Assembly (NCBI GenBank): GCA_903875575.1
Contig: CAIQWJ010000029.1
Span: 33,800 to 97,799 of the forward strand
Reading direction: 5' to 3'
From: an uncultured Acidobacteriia bacterium
GTDB lineage: Bacteria; Acidobacteriota; Terriglobia; Bryobacterales; Bryobacteraceae
DNA: 64,000 nucleotides
The position numbers were made by a program, and so were the translations under genes. Within the stretch, counting starts at the first letter, position 1. Every line of letters starts with the position of its first letter. The notes below the pieces were generated by a model. It was not told the origin of the DNA. It worked only from the letters and a program-made list of their open reading frames with translations, and ran no database searches. This document shows positions 55,407 through 64,000 of this stretch, one piece after another.

Positions 55407-55795
55407 ATGAAGCGTGTATCGCTCATTTCAGATGGTTCCTGCCTTGGGAATCCCGACCCCGGCGACTGGGCCTGTATCCTCCGCTGCGGGACATAGAGAA
55501 AGGAACTCTTCGGCTACCACCCGCAAACCACCAGCAAGAACCCTGCGAACTCGAAGTGACCTCGGACGCCGTCTATCTCCCCGACGGCATCGCCCTCGGG
55601 TGCCGACATGGAAGCGGCATCACTGGTGGAAGATGAACCGCCCCATCCGCAACTCCGATCTCTAACATGGAACTCGACGCACTCCACCACGTCACCTGGC
55701 CCTGGACCAAATGCCACCGAGACCACGAGGACAACAACCGTTGCGATTGGCTGGCTCAAAACGCCGCCCGCACCCAGACCAGTGACCCGGATTAA
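55407..55795 (+). pseudogene. Remnant of ribonuclease HI (rnhA)
   Basis: Pieces of an RNase HI are readable in order across frames: KRVSLISDGSCLGNPDPGDW from the ATG at 55407 (catalytic Asp in SDG kept), a stop at 55494-55496, then KELFGYHP-type sequence, PCELEVTSDAVYLPDGIALG (the TDSxYLxxGI region), NRPIRNSDL, and a C-terminal VTWPWTKCHRDHEDNNRCDW...LAQNAA with the final DxLA Asp kept. The RMEL segment with the catalytic Glu is gone, and KGH has become KCH. At least two or three frame changes and a deletion are needed to join the parts, so it cannot encode a working enzyme. Confidence 0.72.
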
Positions 55796-55821
55796 GCACC
55801 ACGCGTCATAATCGAATTCAA

Positions 55822-56559
55822 ATGGACATTCACATCGCGGAGAACAGGGCGGCATTGGGCGAAGCAGCGGGCAAAGCGATCGCCGCGGCCCTGCGGGACA
55901 GAATCGCGGTAAACGGCAGCGCTTCCGTCGCCTTCGCCGCGGCACCTTCACAAAACGAGACGCTGGCCACCCTGATCGCCGAGCCGGGAATCGACTGGGG
56001 AAGGGTCACCGCATACCATCTCGATGAATACGCCGGTGCCACCCCAGACGCACCGTACTCCTTCCGCCGCTTTCTCCGCGAGCATGTCTTCGACCACGTC
56101 AAACCCGCCGTTTTCCACCAGCTTCGCGGCGAAGCGAAAGACCGGGACAAAGAGTGCGACCGCTATGCGGCATTGCTGCCCGAAGAAGGCTTCGATATCG
56201 CACTGCTCGGTATTGGCGAGAACGGTCACGTCGCCTTCAATGATCCGCCCTGCGATTTCGATGACCCGGCCGACGTCAAAGTAGTAGAACTCGACGACGC
56301 CTGTCGCCTTCAGCAGGTCAACGACGGCGCATTTGCCAACCTGGACGACGTGCCAGCCGAAGCCTTCACCCTCACAATCCCGGTCTTACTCTCTGCCCGC
56401 GAAATGTTCATCATGGTGCCGGGACCGAAGAAGGCCGCCGCGGTCGCGTTTGCGCTCGAAGGTCCGGTTTCCTCCCGATGTCCCGCCTCTGTTTTGCGTA
56501 CTCGCGCCAGGACCACGCTGTACCTGGACCGCGATTCCGCTTCCTTGCTTTCCGCCTGA
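55822..56559 (+). CDS. nagB: Glucosamine-6-phosphate deaminase
   Basis: 245 residues. NagB signs are VTAYHLDEYAG (residue ~60, catalytic Asp region), FDIALLGIGENGHVAFNDPP (active-site Asp/His segment) and AREMFIMVPGPKKAAAVAFA. It converts glucosamine-6-P to fructose-6-P and ammonia, which links amino-sugar use to glycolysis. The family often has an allosteric N-acetyl site; that cannot be checked here. It stands alone, just after the broken rnhA and before the PBP1A gene. Confidence 0.87.
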   Translation: MDIHIAENRAALGEAAGKAIAAALRDRIAVNGSASVAFAAAPSQNETLATLIAEPGIDWGRVTAYHLDEYAGATPDAPYSFRRFLREHVFDHVKPAVFHQLRGEAKDRDKECDRYAALLPEEGFDIALLGIGENGHVAFNDPPCDFDDPADVKVVELDDACRLQQVNDGAFANLDDVPAEAFTLTIPVLLSAREMFIMVPGPKKAAAVAFALEGPVSSRCPASVLRTRARTTLYLDRDSASLLSA

Positions 56560-56678
56560 CCCTGCTCCTGATCATTTTTCGAAACATCCCCGCCAAACAG
56601 CCGTCAGATCAGACACCGGCACCGGAAGCGGGATTCGTCCGAACTGCCCGCGTCCTGCGACCGTTATCCTTGTAAGAG

Positions 56679-59291
56679 ATGAAAAATCCGGACAGCCCGT
56701 CGCAGGGCACGCCCACTGACCGCCGTAGCGCCGCAAGCCGTGGCGGGTCAAAACGCCGCGTCGTGCAGAGCTCCGGCTTCGTCCGTTTCCTGATGCATCC
56801 CGTCGGCAAAGTGCTGATGGGGCTGACCCTGGTCGCCCTGGTCGCCGGGGCGGGTGCCTTCATCTACTTCTATTCTTTCTACGCGAAAGTCATCGACAAG
56901 GAACTCAGCGGAGTAAACACCACCACAACCTCGCGCATTTTTGCGGCACCCCGCGCCATCAACGTGGGCGATATCTCCTCGGGCAGTGAAATAGCCGAAT
57001 CGCTCCGAAACGCCGGCTACAACGAAAACAAGAAAAATACAACCGGCTACTACGCCCTGAAGCCCGACTCCATCGATATCTTCCCCGGAGCCGAATCTTA
57101 CTTCGATCAGGAACCAGCCGCCATCCGCTTCTCCCGCGGCAAAATCGACCGCATCGTTTCCCTGCGCGACAATACGGAACGGTCCATCTACGAACTGGAA
57201 CCGCAGCTCGTCACTAACCTCCACGACAAAAACCGCGAAAAACGGCGCGACGTCCGCTATGAGGACATTCCCGTGATCCTGCGCAACGCCATCCTGTCGG
57301 CGGAGGACCATCGGTTCTTCTCGCATCCGGGCTTTGACCCCATCAGCATCGCCCGAACGGCCTGGGTGGATTTGACAAAGGGACAAATCAAGCAGGGTGC
57401 CTCCACCCTCACCATGCAGCTTTCCAAAAACATGTTCCTGAGCCAGCAGCGAACCTGGAGAGTAAAGGCTGCAGAAGTCATGATCACCATGCAGTTGGAG
57501 CAAAAGCTCTCGAAAGAGAAGATTTTCGAGCTCTATTGCAACAAGGTGGATCTCGGACGCCGCGGCAGTTTCGAAATCCGCGGCTTTGGCGAAGCGGCCC
57601 AGGCTTATTTCGGTAAGGACATCAAATCTCTGACCGTACCGGAAGCTGCCACTCTGGCGGCAATGCTCAAGAGCGCCAGTACCTACAACCCCGCCCGCTT
57701 CAACACCAAAACCCGTGATCGTCGCAATACCGTGCTGAAGCAGATGCAGGAGTACGGCTATATCGACGACCGCACTTACGCGATGGCCGTGGAATCCCCA
57801 CTGAAACTCGTCAACGGACCCGCCGAATCGAGCGACGCACCTTACTTCGTCGACATGGTCAACGACGATCTGGACAAGCATTTCCCCAACATGGACTTCC
57901 AGCAGCAATCGGCCCGCATCTACACCACACTCGATCTAGACCTCCAGAAATTCGCCAATGAGGCCGTTTCCATCGGCATGAAGGAAGTGGATACCACCGC
58001 CCGTAAGCAGCCACGTTTCAAGAAGGCTCCTTTTGTGGAACCCCAGTGCGCATTGATTGCGCTGGACCCGCACACTGGCGAGATCAAGGCGCTGGTGGGG
58101 GGCCGCAACTACGGCGTCAGCCAGTTGAACCATGTCACCGCCACCCGGCCCACGGGCTCTATCTTCAAGCCGTTTGTCTATGCCACAGCGCTCAACACTG
58201 CGGTAACCCCCGGAGTACCGGCGATTTTGACGCCGTCTTCCATTGTGGTGGACGAGCCGACCACATTCAAGTTTGACGAACAGGAATACACCCCGCACAA
58301 CTTTGAGAAGGAATACCTCGGGCCCATGACGTACCGTTATGCGCTCGCCCATTCCATCAACGTCGCGGCGATCAAAATTGCCGAACTGGTCGGCTACGAC
58401 AAAGTTGTGGATCTGGCGCATCGCTCCGGTATCAGTGAAGACGTAAAAGCAACTCCCGCCATGGCCATCGGAGCTTATGACGCCATGCCCATCGAGATGG
58501 CCGGCGCTTACACCGTATTTGCCAACGGCGGCGTGCATGTACAGCCAACCTTCCTCTCGCTGGTGAAAGAGCCCGGCGGCAAGGTCATGCTGGATCAGAA
58601 ACCGCAAAAGAAAGCCGTTCTCGACCCTCGCGTAAACTCCGTTCTCGTGGACATGCTCCAGGAAGTCATGCGCAGCGGCACTGCCGCCGGCGTGCATGGG
58701 CGCGGTTTCAACGCCATCGCCGCGGGAAAGACAGGCACTTCTCACGATGGCTGGTTCGCCGGCTTCACTTCCGACCTGCTCTGCATTGTCTGGGTTGGTT
58801 TTGACGACTACCGCGAACTCAATATCGAAGGCGCCCATTCTGCCTTGCCAGTCTGGACCGAGTTCATGAAGCGGGCGGTCACATTGAAGCAGTACTCCAA
58901 TGCCCGCCCGTTTGAAACGCCGGATGGCGTGGTCACCATCACGATCGACCCTGCCTCCGGCCAAAAAGCCACCCCTTCTTGCCCCAAAAAGGAAGACCAG
59001 GTTTTCGTCGCGGGAAGCGAGCCGGTTGGTTATTGCCCGTTGCACGGAGGCAAGGGTGCCGCCACCACGGTTTCCGGCTGGGATACGACATCATCCGGGG
59101 AGCCTGCCGGTACCGCCCAGACCTATGTACCTGGTCTGCCAACCCGTCGCAGCACTTCAAAAACAGACACCGCCCCCGTCAGGCGTAACCCAGCGCCGAC
59201 GCCCGCGCCGCCTGCACCGAAGAACCCGACTCCCACCCAGGAGCCAAAGAAGAAGGGCCTGGTCGACCACATCAAAGACATTTTCCACTAA
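56679..59291 (+). CDS. Penicillin-binding protein 1A type, bifunctional transglycosylase/transpeptidase
   Basis: 870 residues. One N-terminal membrane anchor (VLMGLTLVALVAGAGAFIYF), then the glycosyltransferase domain at ~170-350 with NAILSAEDHRFFSHPGFDP and QGASTLTMQLSKNMFL. The transpeptidase has SxxK in RPTGSIFKPFVYATAL (~residue 492), SxN in LAHSINVAAIKIA, and KTG in IAAGKTGTSHDGWFAGF. The tail is Pro/Thr-rich, with a Cys pair-containing region (PSCPKKEDQVF ... GYCPLHGGK). Builds and cross-links peptidoglycan; would work with MltG at 16.2 kb. Confidence 0.93.
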   Translation: MKNPDSPSQGTPTDRRSAASRGGSKRRVVQSSGFVRFLMHPVGKVLMGLTLVALVAGAGAFIYFYSFYAKVIDKELSGVNTTTTSRIFAAPRAINVGDISSGSEIAESLRNAGYNENKKNTTGYYALKPDSIDIFPGAESYFDQEPAAIRFSRGKIDRIVSLRDNTERSIYELEPQLVTNLHDKNREKRRDVRYEDIPVILRNAILSAEDHRFFSHPGFDPISIARTAWVDLTKGQIKQGASTLTMQLSKNMFLSQQRTWRVKAAEVMITMQLEQKLSKEKIFELYCNKVDLGRRGSFEIRGFGEAAQAYFGKDIKSLTVPEAATLAAMLKSASTYNPARFNTKTRDRRNTVLKQMQEYGYIDDRTYAMAVESPLKLVNGPAESSDAPYFVDMVNDDLDKHFPNMDFQQQSARIYTTLDLDLQKFANEAVSIGMKEVDTTARKQPRFKKAPFVEPQCALIALDPHTGEIKALVGGRNYGVSQLNHVTATRPTGSIFKPFVYATALNTAVTPGVPAILTPSSIVVDEPTTFKFDEQEYTPHNFEKEYLGPMTYRYALAHSINVAAIKIAELVGYDKVVDLAHRSGISEDVKATPAMAIGAYDAMPIEMAGAYTVFANGGVHVQPTFLSLVKEPGGKVMLDQKPQKKAVLDPRVNSVLVDMLQEVMRSGTAAGVHGRGFNAIAAGKTGTSHDGWFAGFTSDLLCIVWVGFDDYRELNIEGAHSALPVWTEFMKRAVTLKQYSNARPFETPDGVVTITIDPASGQKATPSCPKKEDQVFVAGSEPVGYCPLHGGKGAATTVSGWDTTSSGEPAGTAQTYVPGLPTRRSTSKTDTAPVRRNPAPTPAPPAPKNPTPTQEPKKKGLVDHIKDIFH

Positions 59292-59296
59292 CCGTC

Positions 59297-59356
59297 CGCT
59301 TCAGCGCCGCGACCACAAGGGAGATACGCTTCAGAGCCACAACCGCAAAAGGAACG
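59297..59356. repeat. Two tandem degenerate 30 bp units after the PBP1A gene
   Basis: Unit 1 (59297-59326) and unit 2 (59327-59356) both start CGCTTCAG and continue as GCC-C-ACC--CAA--G, matching at about 20 of 30 positions. A similar AGAGCCGCGACC-AAGGGAG sequence is a dispersed intergenic unit in acidobacterial genomes as I recall; that is not checked. Confidence 0.5.
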
Positions 59357-59437
59357 AATTCTGACACAGGCCGCTCCAGAGCAGGCCCGGTTCGTCCGCC
59401 AGGAAGTGTGCTCCAATGGGAGCAGCAGGAGGCAAGC

Positions 59438-60190
59438 ATGGGTTTCGTCCGACCGGCTTCCATACGATTTCCGGTTCTGGTTATTCTCGCGACAGCCATG
59501 GCCGCCGCGCAGGCCCCGCCTGACGGGCCGGCGCCGCCATCTCTTTCACCCGAAGAGCGGGGCGACGTCTACATGGCCCGCAAGATGTTTCGTGAGGCAA
59601 TAGAATCATTCAAAAAGGGCCCTCAGAACTCACCCGTTACCTGGAACAAGATCGGCATTGCGTGGCACAATCTGGGGCAACTCGATCTCGCGCGCACAAA
59701 CTACGAACACGCACTGAAGGTCGACAAGGGCTACGCCGAAGCGATCAATAACGTGGGTACCGTTTTTTACGCGCAGAAGAAGTACCGGACTGCAATTTCG
59801 CGTTACAAGCGGGCCCTGGCTATAGCCCCGGCCAAGGCCTCGTTCTGGAGCAATCTCGGCACGGCATACTATTCCCAGGGCAAGTTCCCGGAGATGATGG
59901 ACGCGTATAACCGGGCGATCGCGCTTGATCCGGAGATCTTCGAGCACCGCGGTGTTGCCGGCACCGAAATGCAGGATAGAACGGTAGCCGATCGCGCCCG
60001 CTATCATTTTGAATTGGCGAAACTATACGCAAAAATCGGGAAAGACGACCTCGCCCTACAGTATCTGCGGCGTTCGTTCGAAGAAGGGTTTAAGGACAAA
60101 AACAAAGTGAAAGCCTCGCCGGAATTCACCGGAATGCTGGAAAAGCCCGAGTTTCTCGAAGTCATGGCGCTGGAGCCGCGTGTCCTCTAG
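59438..60190 (+). CDS. Exported TPR-repeat protein
   Basis: 250 residues from the ATG at 59438, with AGGAGG 5 nt upstream. Signal peptide (ASIRFPVLVILATAMAAAQA). TPR units: FREAIESFKKGPQNSPVTWN..., GIAWHNLGQLDLARTNYEHA, GTVFYAQKKYRTAISRYKRA, GTAYYSQGKFPEMMDAYNRA and KLYAKIGKDDLALQYLRRSF. TPR stacks bind protein partners; none is evident. The stop is 11 bp inside the next gene, so both are probably co-expressed. Confidence 0.85.
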   Translation: MGFVRPASIRFPVLVILATAMAAAQAPPDGPAPPSLSPEERGDVYMARKMFREAIESFKKGPQNSPVTWNKIGIAWHNLGQLDLARTNYEHALKVDKGYAEAINNVGTVFYAQKKYRTAISRYKRALAIAPAKASFWSNLGTAYYSQGKFPEMMDAYNRAIALDPEIFEHRGVAGTEMQDRTVADRARYHFELAKLYAKIGKDDLALQYLRRSFEEGFKDKNKVKASPEFTGMLEKPEFLEVMALEPRVL

Positions 60191-62018
60191 TAAATTGACA
60201 GGCACTCCATGGAACAAATCTGACTCTCCCATTGCGGGAATTCGGGCCGGAAGGGCGTACCTGATCCTCCTGGCCTTACTACTGTCCTCCTGTGGCAAAA
60301 AGAACGCCGGGCCGGCGCCACGGTACGTGATCGTCAGTTTTGAAAATCTGTCGGGCGATATGTCGCTGGATTGGGTCGGACGCGGAACATCTGAGTATCT
60401 TTCCCGGTCACTCGAAGGCGCTAATGCGCGCGCCGCCGCTGCCGTTGCCGACCCGGGCTCCGGCAGCCTGACGTTTGTAAGTGCGGAGACGCTGGATCGT
60501 AATACAGCGGCAATGGGTGGAAGGACAGTTACAGTACCTGGAGTTTCCGCCTCGCGCGATACTGCCGTGAAGTTGGGCGTGAACCGCATTGTAGCGGGAT
60601 ACGCGGACCGGACCGCTCAGGGATTCAGAGTCACTGCCTTTGAGGAAGATGCCGCCACTCACCGCATTCTGAGGACGGTTTCGGATAACGGTGCGTCACC
60701 AACTGAAGCACTTGCGGCGTTATCCACTCATCTGTTTTCGAAAACGGGGCCGCAGCTCACAACGAACGCAGAGGCATTCCAGCTTTATTGTTTGGCGCTT
60801 TCCGGCAACGCGACTGACGCGATACAGTCGCTAGACCGCGCGGTAGCGCTGGATCCGGGGTTTGGCCGGGCCTGGGCAAAACTGGCTCAGGCGTACAGCG
60901 CTACGGGCAATCGGGATAAGGCAATGGCCGTAGTCAATCAGGCCCGACAGCAGCGACTCACCCCGCTCGATCAGGTACGGCTGAACGCCGACGAGGCTGC
61001 GCTAAAAGGGGACAGGGCCGGCCTTCTGGAAGCTACAGCTAAAGCATATGACCTCAACCGGGGGGATGCCGGGTTCGGTCAGTCACTGGCCGAGGCTGAA
61101 ACCGCAGCCGGCAACTTCCCGGCGGCGGCCATCATATGGAACAAACTGGCTGCGGACTCGCCCGATGACGCCAACGCCTGGAACCAACTGGGCTATACGT
61201 TGGCGTGGAGCGGCAATTACACGGGAGCGCTCGCCGCACACCAACGATACGCAGTTTTGCGGCCGTCAGATGCGAACCCATTCGACTCGCAGGGCGACGT
61301 ACATTACTGGTTTGGGAAATATTCGGCAGCAGCAGGCAGCTATGCCGCAGCGCAGAAGAAGGACCCGGCCTTTATCAACGGGGGCGAGTTGTATAAGCAG
61401 GCCTGGGCCACTTTTCTCGCGGGGAATACGGCGGACGCGGACGCGTTATTCGCACAATTCAGAACTGCGAGGGAAAAGGCAAAGGATCCTTCCATCGATC
61501 TGTTCGCAGGCGACTGGCTTTACCGAACCGGGCGCGTGAAGGAGGCCGTGGCGCTCCTGCGTGATGCCGCGAAAAAGATTTCTGCCAGCCAGCCACCGGC
61601 GATTCGCGCGGGAATTGCCGCTCAACTTGCCGTTTGGGATCTTCTGGCGGGTGATCGGCCCAGTGCTGCCAGGGACGCCGCCGAAGGTGGCACGACCAAC
61701 CTGACCCCGGGAGACTTTCTGGTGCGGTTTGCCACTTTGCCATCTGCAGCACCGACAGAGTGGACGACGAGGGCCGAACGTACTTTTGCGGGCCCCCAAC
61801 TGGAAAAGCTGCGTCAAACAGCGCTCGGCTATGCTTTGATTCTGGACGGCAAGACGCAGGCCGCGATCCCGGTTTGGGAAGATATCGCGAAGCAGTCTGC
61901 CGGCACCGACTTCGTGTCTCGCACCGTTCTGGCTCACCTGAAAGGAGCAACGGTGGAACACATGGCACCGCCAGATCCATCCAGCGTCAATCCCTTCGCC
62001 TCAGTTTTGGTCAGGTAA
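60180..62018 (+). CDS. TPR lipoprotein with TolB-like N-terminal domain
   Basis: 612 residues from a GTG that overlaps the preceding stop by 11 bp. A lipobox is visible (LILLALLLSSCGKK, Cys at residue ~38), so it is a lipoprotein. Then comes VIVSFENLSGDMSLDWVGRG, typical of TolB/FlgO-like N-terminal domains seen in TPR proteins, then TPR units such as AWAKLAQAYSATGNRDKAM, AWNQLGYTLAWSGNYTGALA and GDVHYWFGKYSAAAGSYAAA. It probably scaffolds an envelope complex together with the TPR protein upstream. Target unknown. Confidence 0.82.
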   Translation: MSSSKLTGTPWNKSDSPIAGIRAGRAYLILLALLLSSCGKKNAGPAPRYVIVSFENLSGDMSLDWVGRGTSEYLSRSLEGANARAAAAVADPGSGSLTFVSAETLDRNTAAMGGRTVTVPGVSASRDTAVKLGVNRIVAGYADRTAQGFRVTAFEEDAATHRILRTVSDNGASPTEALAALSTHLFSKTGPQLTTNAEAFQLYCLALSGNATDAIQSLDRAVALDPGFGRAWAKLAQAYSATGNRDKAMAVVNQARQQRLTPLDQVRLNADEAALKGDRAGLLEATAKAYDLNRGDAGFGQSLAEAETAAGNFPAAAIIWNKLAADSPDDANAWNQLGYTLAWSGNYTGALAAHQRYAVLRPSDANPFDSQGDVHYWFGKYSAAAGSYAAAQKKDPAFINGGELYKQAWATFLAGNTADADALFAQFRTAREKAKDPSIDLFAGDWLYRTGRVKEAVALLRDAAKKISASQPPAIRAGIAAQLAVWDLLAGDRPSAARDAAEGGTTNLTPGDFLVRFATLPSAAPTEWTTRAERTFAGPQLEKLRQTALGYALILDGKTQAAIPVWEDIAKQSAGTDFVSRTVLAHLKGATVEHMAPPDPSSVNPFASVLVR

Positions 62019-62622
62019 GGATCATCTCCATTACCTGCGGCAATCGCGGGTGCGGCGCATCCATCTTCGAGCCAACGATCGGGCCATCGTGTGCGCAAGG
62101 CAATTAAGCAAAAAACGGCAGTTGGAGCGTATTATCACGTCTATGCGGAGCGGAAAATAACCCCCTGCGGATGCCGGCAGTTCCGAAGAACAAGAGATTT
62201 GCTGAACCGTAACTGTAGTCAGCGGCGAAAATCACCTGCCAGCATCTCATCAGTTGGCCAGCAGCCATGTTTCTGCCTCGCGTTGTTCATACAGAACTTC
62301 ACCGAATTGCCGTCCGTCGGCCGCCGTTTATAGGTTCAATGGTGGAACGCTCTCACCCCTCGAAACACACAGCCCCCCCGCATACCACTGTTCTGGTCCG
62401 CAACTGAGCCATGAGATCTTTTCAGTCACAAGCGAGCTACTTGCAAAACTCCGACACGACGGACTCCAGGCCGAACGGTTTTTCAATTTGGGGGCGAATC
62501 GGAAAAATCCGCGAACCTACAAATCAAATTGAAACAAGGGGTTGAAAAAGTAATTAGGAACGGGGGTTGAAACGCGCTAACCTGGAGTCGCCAAACACCC
62601 ACGTTAGGGAGACAACCCCCAG
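62019..62622. other. 604 bp gap before the transposase, no gene recognised
   Basis: None of the frames shows a known family. Close to the transposase the sequence GGGGTTGAAA occurs twice (62539-62548 and 62564-62573), 25 bp apart, which may belong to the element's left end. No clear matching inverted repeat is found on the right, so the element's edges cannot be fixed. Confidence 0.4.
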
Positions 62623-63804
62623 ATGCAGAATAGCCCGAAACAGCTCGTCACGCAATTCGCCCACATGTTACAGGAGACGCTGTTTCCGGTTCTGGAGTCC
62701 GTGACAGGCCCTCTGGATGGACAGATGAGGCTACTGTCTGCAGTGGCGGCAATGACTCCGTTGGGGCGACTGTTGTCGGCGCGGCGCGCGGCCACGGGGC
62801 GACCAGCGGAGGACAGGGCGGCGCTTGCAACGGCCTTCATGGCCAAGGCGATCCTGAATCTGCCAACCACGCGGGACTTGATCGGCAGGCTGCGCGTCGA
62901 TGAGACACTGCGCCTGTTCTGTGGCTGGCAAACGGCGCGGGCGTTGCCGCATGAATCGAAGTTTTCGCGGGCGTTTGCCGAGTTTGCCGAGTCCGAACTG
63001 CCGCAGCAACTGCATGAGGCGGTGGTTGCAGCCACGCAGAAGGAACGGCTGATTGGCCACATCGCACGCGATTCCACCGCCATTACGGTGCGGGAGAGAT
63101 ATCCGGAGACAGCGCAGCAGAAGGCAGCAAAACAGGGAAAAACGAAGAAGAAGAAAAAGACCGGGCGCAGGCACGCGAAGGGGAGCTTCAATCGAGCCAA
63201 AGCCTCAGAACGTGGAACGCGAATCCAGCGTCAGCGCCATCAAAAGCTGGATCACATGCTGAAGGATTTACCGCGCAACTGCGACATGGGTGCAAAGACG
63301 AACAGCAAAGGGCACGAGCAATACTGGCGCGGATACAAGTTACATCTCGATGTGGCTGATGGGCAAGTGCCGGTGAGCGCGGTGCTGACCAGCGCGAGCG
63401 TGCACGATTCTCAGGTGGCCATCCCGCTGATGACCATGACTTCGGCACGCGTCACTCACCTCTATGAACTGATGGACTCGGCTTACGATGCCGAATCCAT
63501 TCACCAACACAGCCGGCAACTGAATCACGTGCCCATCATCGCGCCGCATCCGCGACGCGGAACGAAGAAGCCGTCGCAAATGCAGAAGGTGTTTCCCGAT
63601 AAGCCAACGCCGCAGTTCACGTGGGCGCAACAGGAACGTTATAAGACGCGGACGATGAGCGAACGGGTGAACGCACGACTGAAAGACGAATTCGGGGCCA
63701 GTCAGATCCGAGTCAGAGGAGCGGCAAAAGTAATGGCGCATCTCATGTTCGGAGTGTTGGCCCTGACGGTGGATCAATGGTTGCGTCTGAGCGCTTCCAG
63801 TTAG
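62623..63804 (+). CDS. DDE transposase of an insertion sequence (IS4/IS5/IS1182-like superfamily)
   Basis: 393 residues. DDE-type catalytic residues are likely in IGHIARDSTAITVRERY (Asp), YELMDSAYDAESIHQHSR (Asp) and TMSERVNARLKDEFGASQIR (Glu, with the YREK-like signature). A Lys-rich linker (QGKTKKKKKTGRRHAKG) sits between the first and second. GHEQYWRGYKLHLDVADGQV is the typical core strand. It has AGGGAGAC upstream. It appears full length, so the element may be active. IS family is not decided. Confidence 0.85.
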   Translation: MQNSPKQLVTQFAHMLQETLFPVLESVTGPLDGQMRLLSAVAAMTPLGRLLSARRAATGRPAEDRAALATAFMAKAILNLPTTRDLIGRLRVDETLRLFCGWQTARALPHESKFSRAFAEFAESELPQQLHEAVVAATQKERLIGHIARDSTAITVRERYPETAQQKAAKQGKTKKKKKTGRRHAKGSFNRAKASERGTRIQRQRHQKLDHMLKDLPRNCDMGAKTNSKGHEQYWRGYKLHLDVADGQVPVSAVLTSASVHDSQVAIPLMTMTSARVTHLYELMDSAYDAESIHQHSRQLNHVPIIAPHPRRGTKKPSQMQKVFPDKPTPQFTWAQQERYKTRTMSERVNARLKDEFGASQIRVRGAAKVMAHLMFGVLALTVDQWLRLSASS

Positions 63805-63935
63805 CGTTCGTGGGGTAAGTATCCCGATTCGACGATGATCTGGCGCGCCAGGCGCGGTCGCGGCGTGTCTGTCGTCGCCCGAAAAACGGCCCACGAAGGG
63901 TTGGCTCTGTCGTAATGTACGCGGGACCGCTTCAT
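63801..63935 (-). CDS. Candidate 44-residue protein convergent with the transposase
   Basis: From the ATG at 63935 (complement), with a good Shine-Dalgarno (GGAGAGG, 3 nt before the ATG). It begins MKRSRVHYDRANPSWAVFRA, continues with a Pro/Arg-rich TTDTPRPRLARQIIVES part and ends in PHER. Stop codon TAA at 63801-63803 overlaps the transposase stop. A TTGACA lies about 35 nt upstream, though no clear -10 is seen. It could be an accessory small gene of the element, or a chance frame. No family recognised. Confidence 0.35.
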   Translation of the reverse strand: MKRSRVHYDRANPSWAVFRATTDTPRPRLARQIIVESGYLPHER

Positions 63936-64000
63936 ATGCCTCTCCGGCACATAAAACTACTTCTGTCAAGCCCCATTAGCGGGAGTTCTGCAAGTGGGTC

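Noticed and set aside
57936..59045. 369-codon minus-strand frame opposite the PBP1A gene
   Set aside because: Antisense shadow; PBP1A motifs on the plus strand are complete.
62091..62532. Small frames upstream of the transposase
   Set aside because: No motif, no ribosome site and odd composition.
62539..63830. Terminal inverted repeats of the insertion sequence
   Set aside because: ACCCACGTTAG on the left and TTAGCGTTCGTGGGG on the right match only partly, so the ends of the element could not be fixed.

Overview
This window is one contiguous stretch of a bacterial chromosome with high GC and dense genes on both strands. It most resembles Acidobacteriota of the Bryobacterales/Solibacterales type. 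That placement is an inference from gene content: a DUF1800/DUF1501 exported pair, a DUF5117-type metzincin, a VWFA-related secreted protein, CotH and DUF1080 proteins, a DUF6152 protein, many TPR proteins and several Tat-like leaders. No marker RNA is present to confirm it: I saw no rRNA, tRNA or CRISPR array.

Layout. 1-9.7 kb holds envelope and secreted proteins: the 3' part of a TamB gene, the DUF1501/DUF1800 pair, and a divergent metalloprotease. 9.7-10.0 kb is a broken zinc-ribbon gene. 10.0-13.3 kb is a protein-folding operon (DsbA-like protein, trigger factor, short Hsp70). 13.3-19.4 kb carries a LysR regulator, an AI-2E-type permease, ruvX-mltG and an MBL-rhodanese protein. 19.4-26.3 kb carries an IlvD/Edd dehydratase, then divergent uvrB overlapping an oxidoreductase gene and marC, plus small genes. 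26.3-27.0 kb is a PIN/Phd toxin-antitoxin pair. 27.0-31.9 kb is a copper-efflux set (CopA, CopZ-like protein, Met/His-rich outer-membrane protein, MFS pump). 33-36.4 kb has gpmI, eno and rpsU. 36.6-42.6 kb has an EcsC protein, an ABC exporter, an anti-sigma/STAS fusion beside a sigma factor, and small exported proteins.

43-55.3 kb is rich in exported and carbohydrate enzymes: sulfatase, UbiB-like kinase with TetR, CotH protein, VWFA protein, alginate lyase with amidohydrolase, DUF1080 protein, ribulokinase and a fucose/arabinose-type isomerase. Together they suggest use of (sulfated) plant or algal sugars. 55.8-62 kb has a glucosamine-6-phosphate deaminase, PBP1A and two TPR proteins. The window ends in an insertion-sequence transposase.

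Two themes stand out. First, several gaps between genes are readable gene remnants: a zinc-ribbon protein, a DUF6644-like membrane protein, RNase HI, and a gene with an apparent internal deletion. Second, initiation is unusual: many TTG starts, and several genes with a -10-like hexamer 10-13 nt before the start codon and no Shine-Dalgarno, as expected for leaderless mRNAs. The strongest system-level candidate is the protein that joins a zinc-finger anti-sigma domain to a STAS domain next to its sigma factor. All assignments come from reading motifs by eye; no database search was run.
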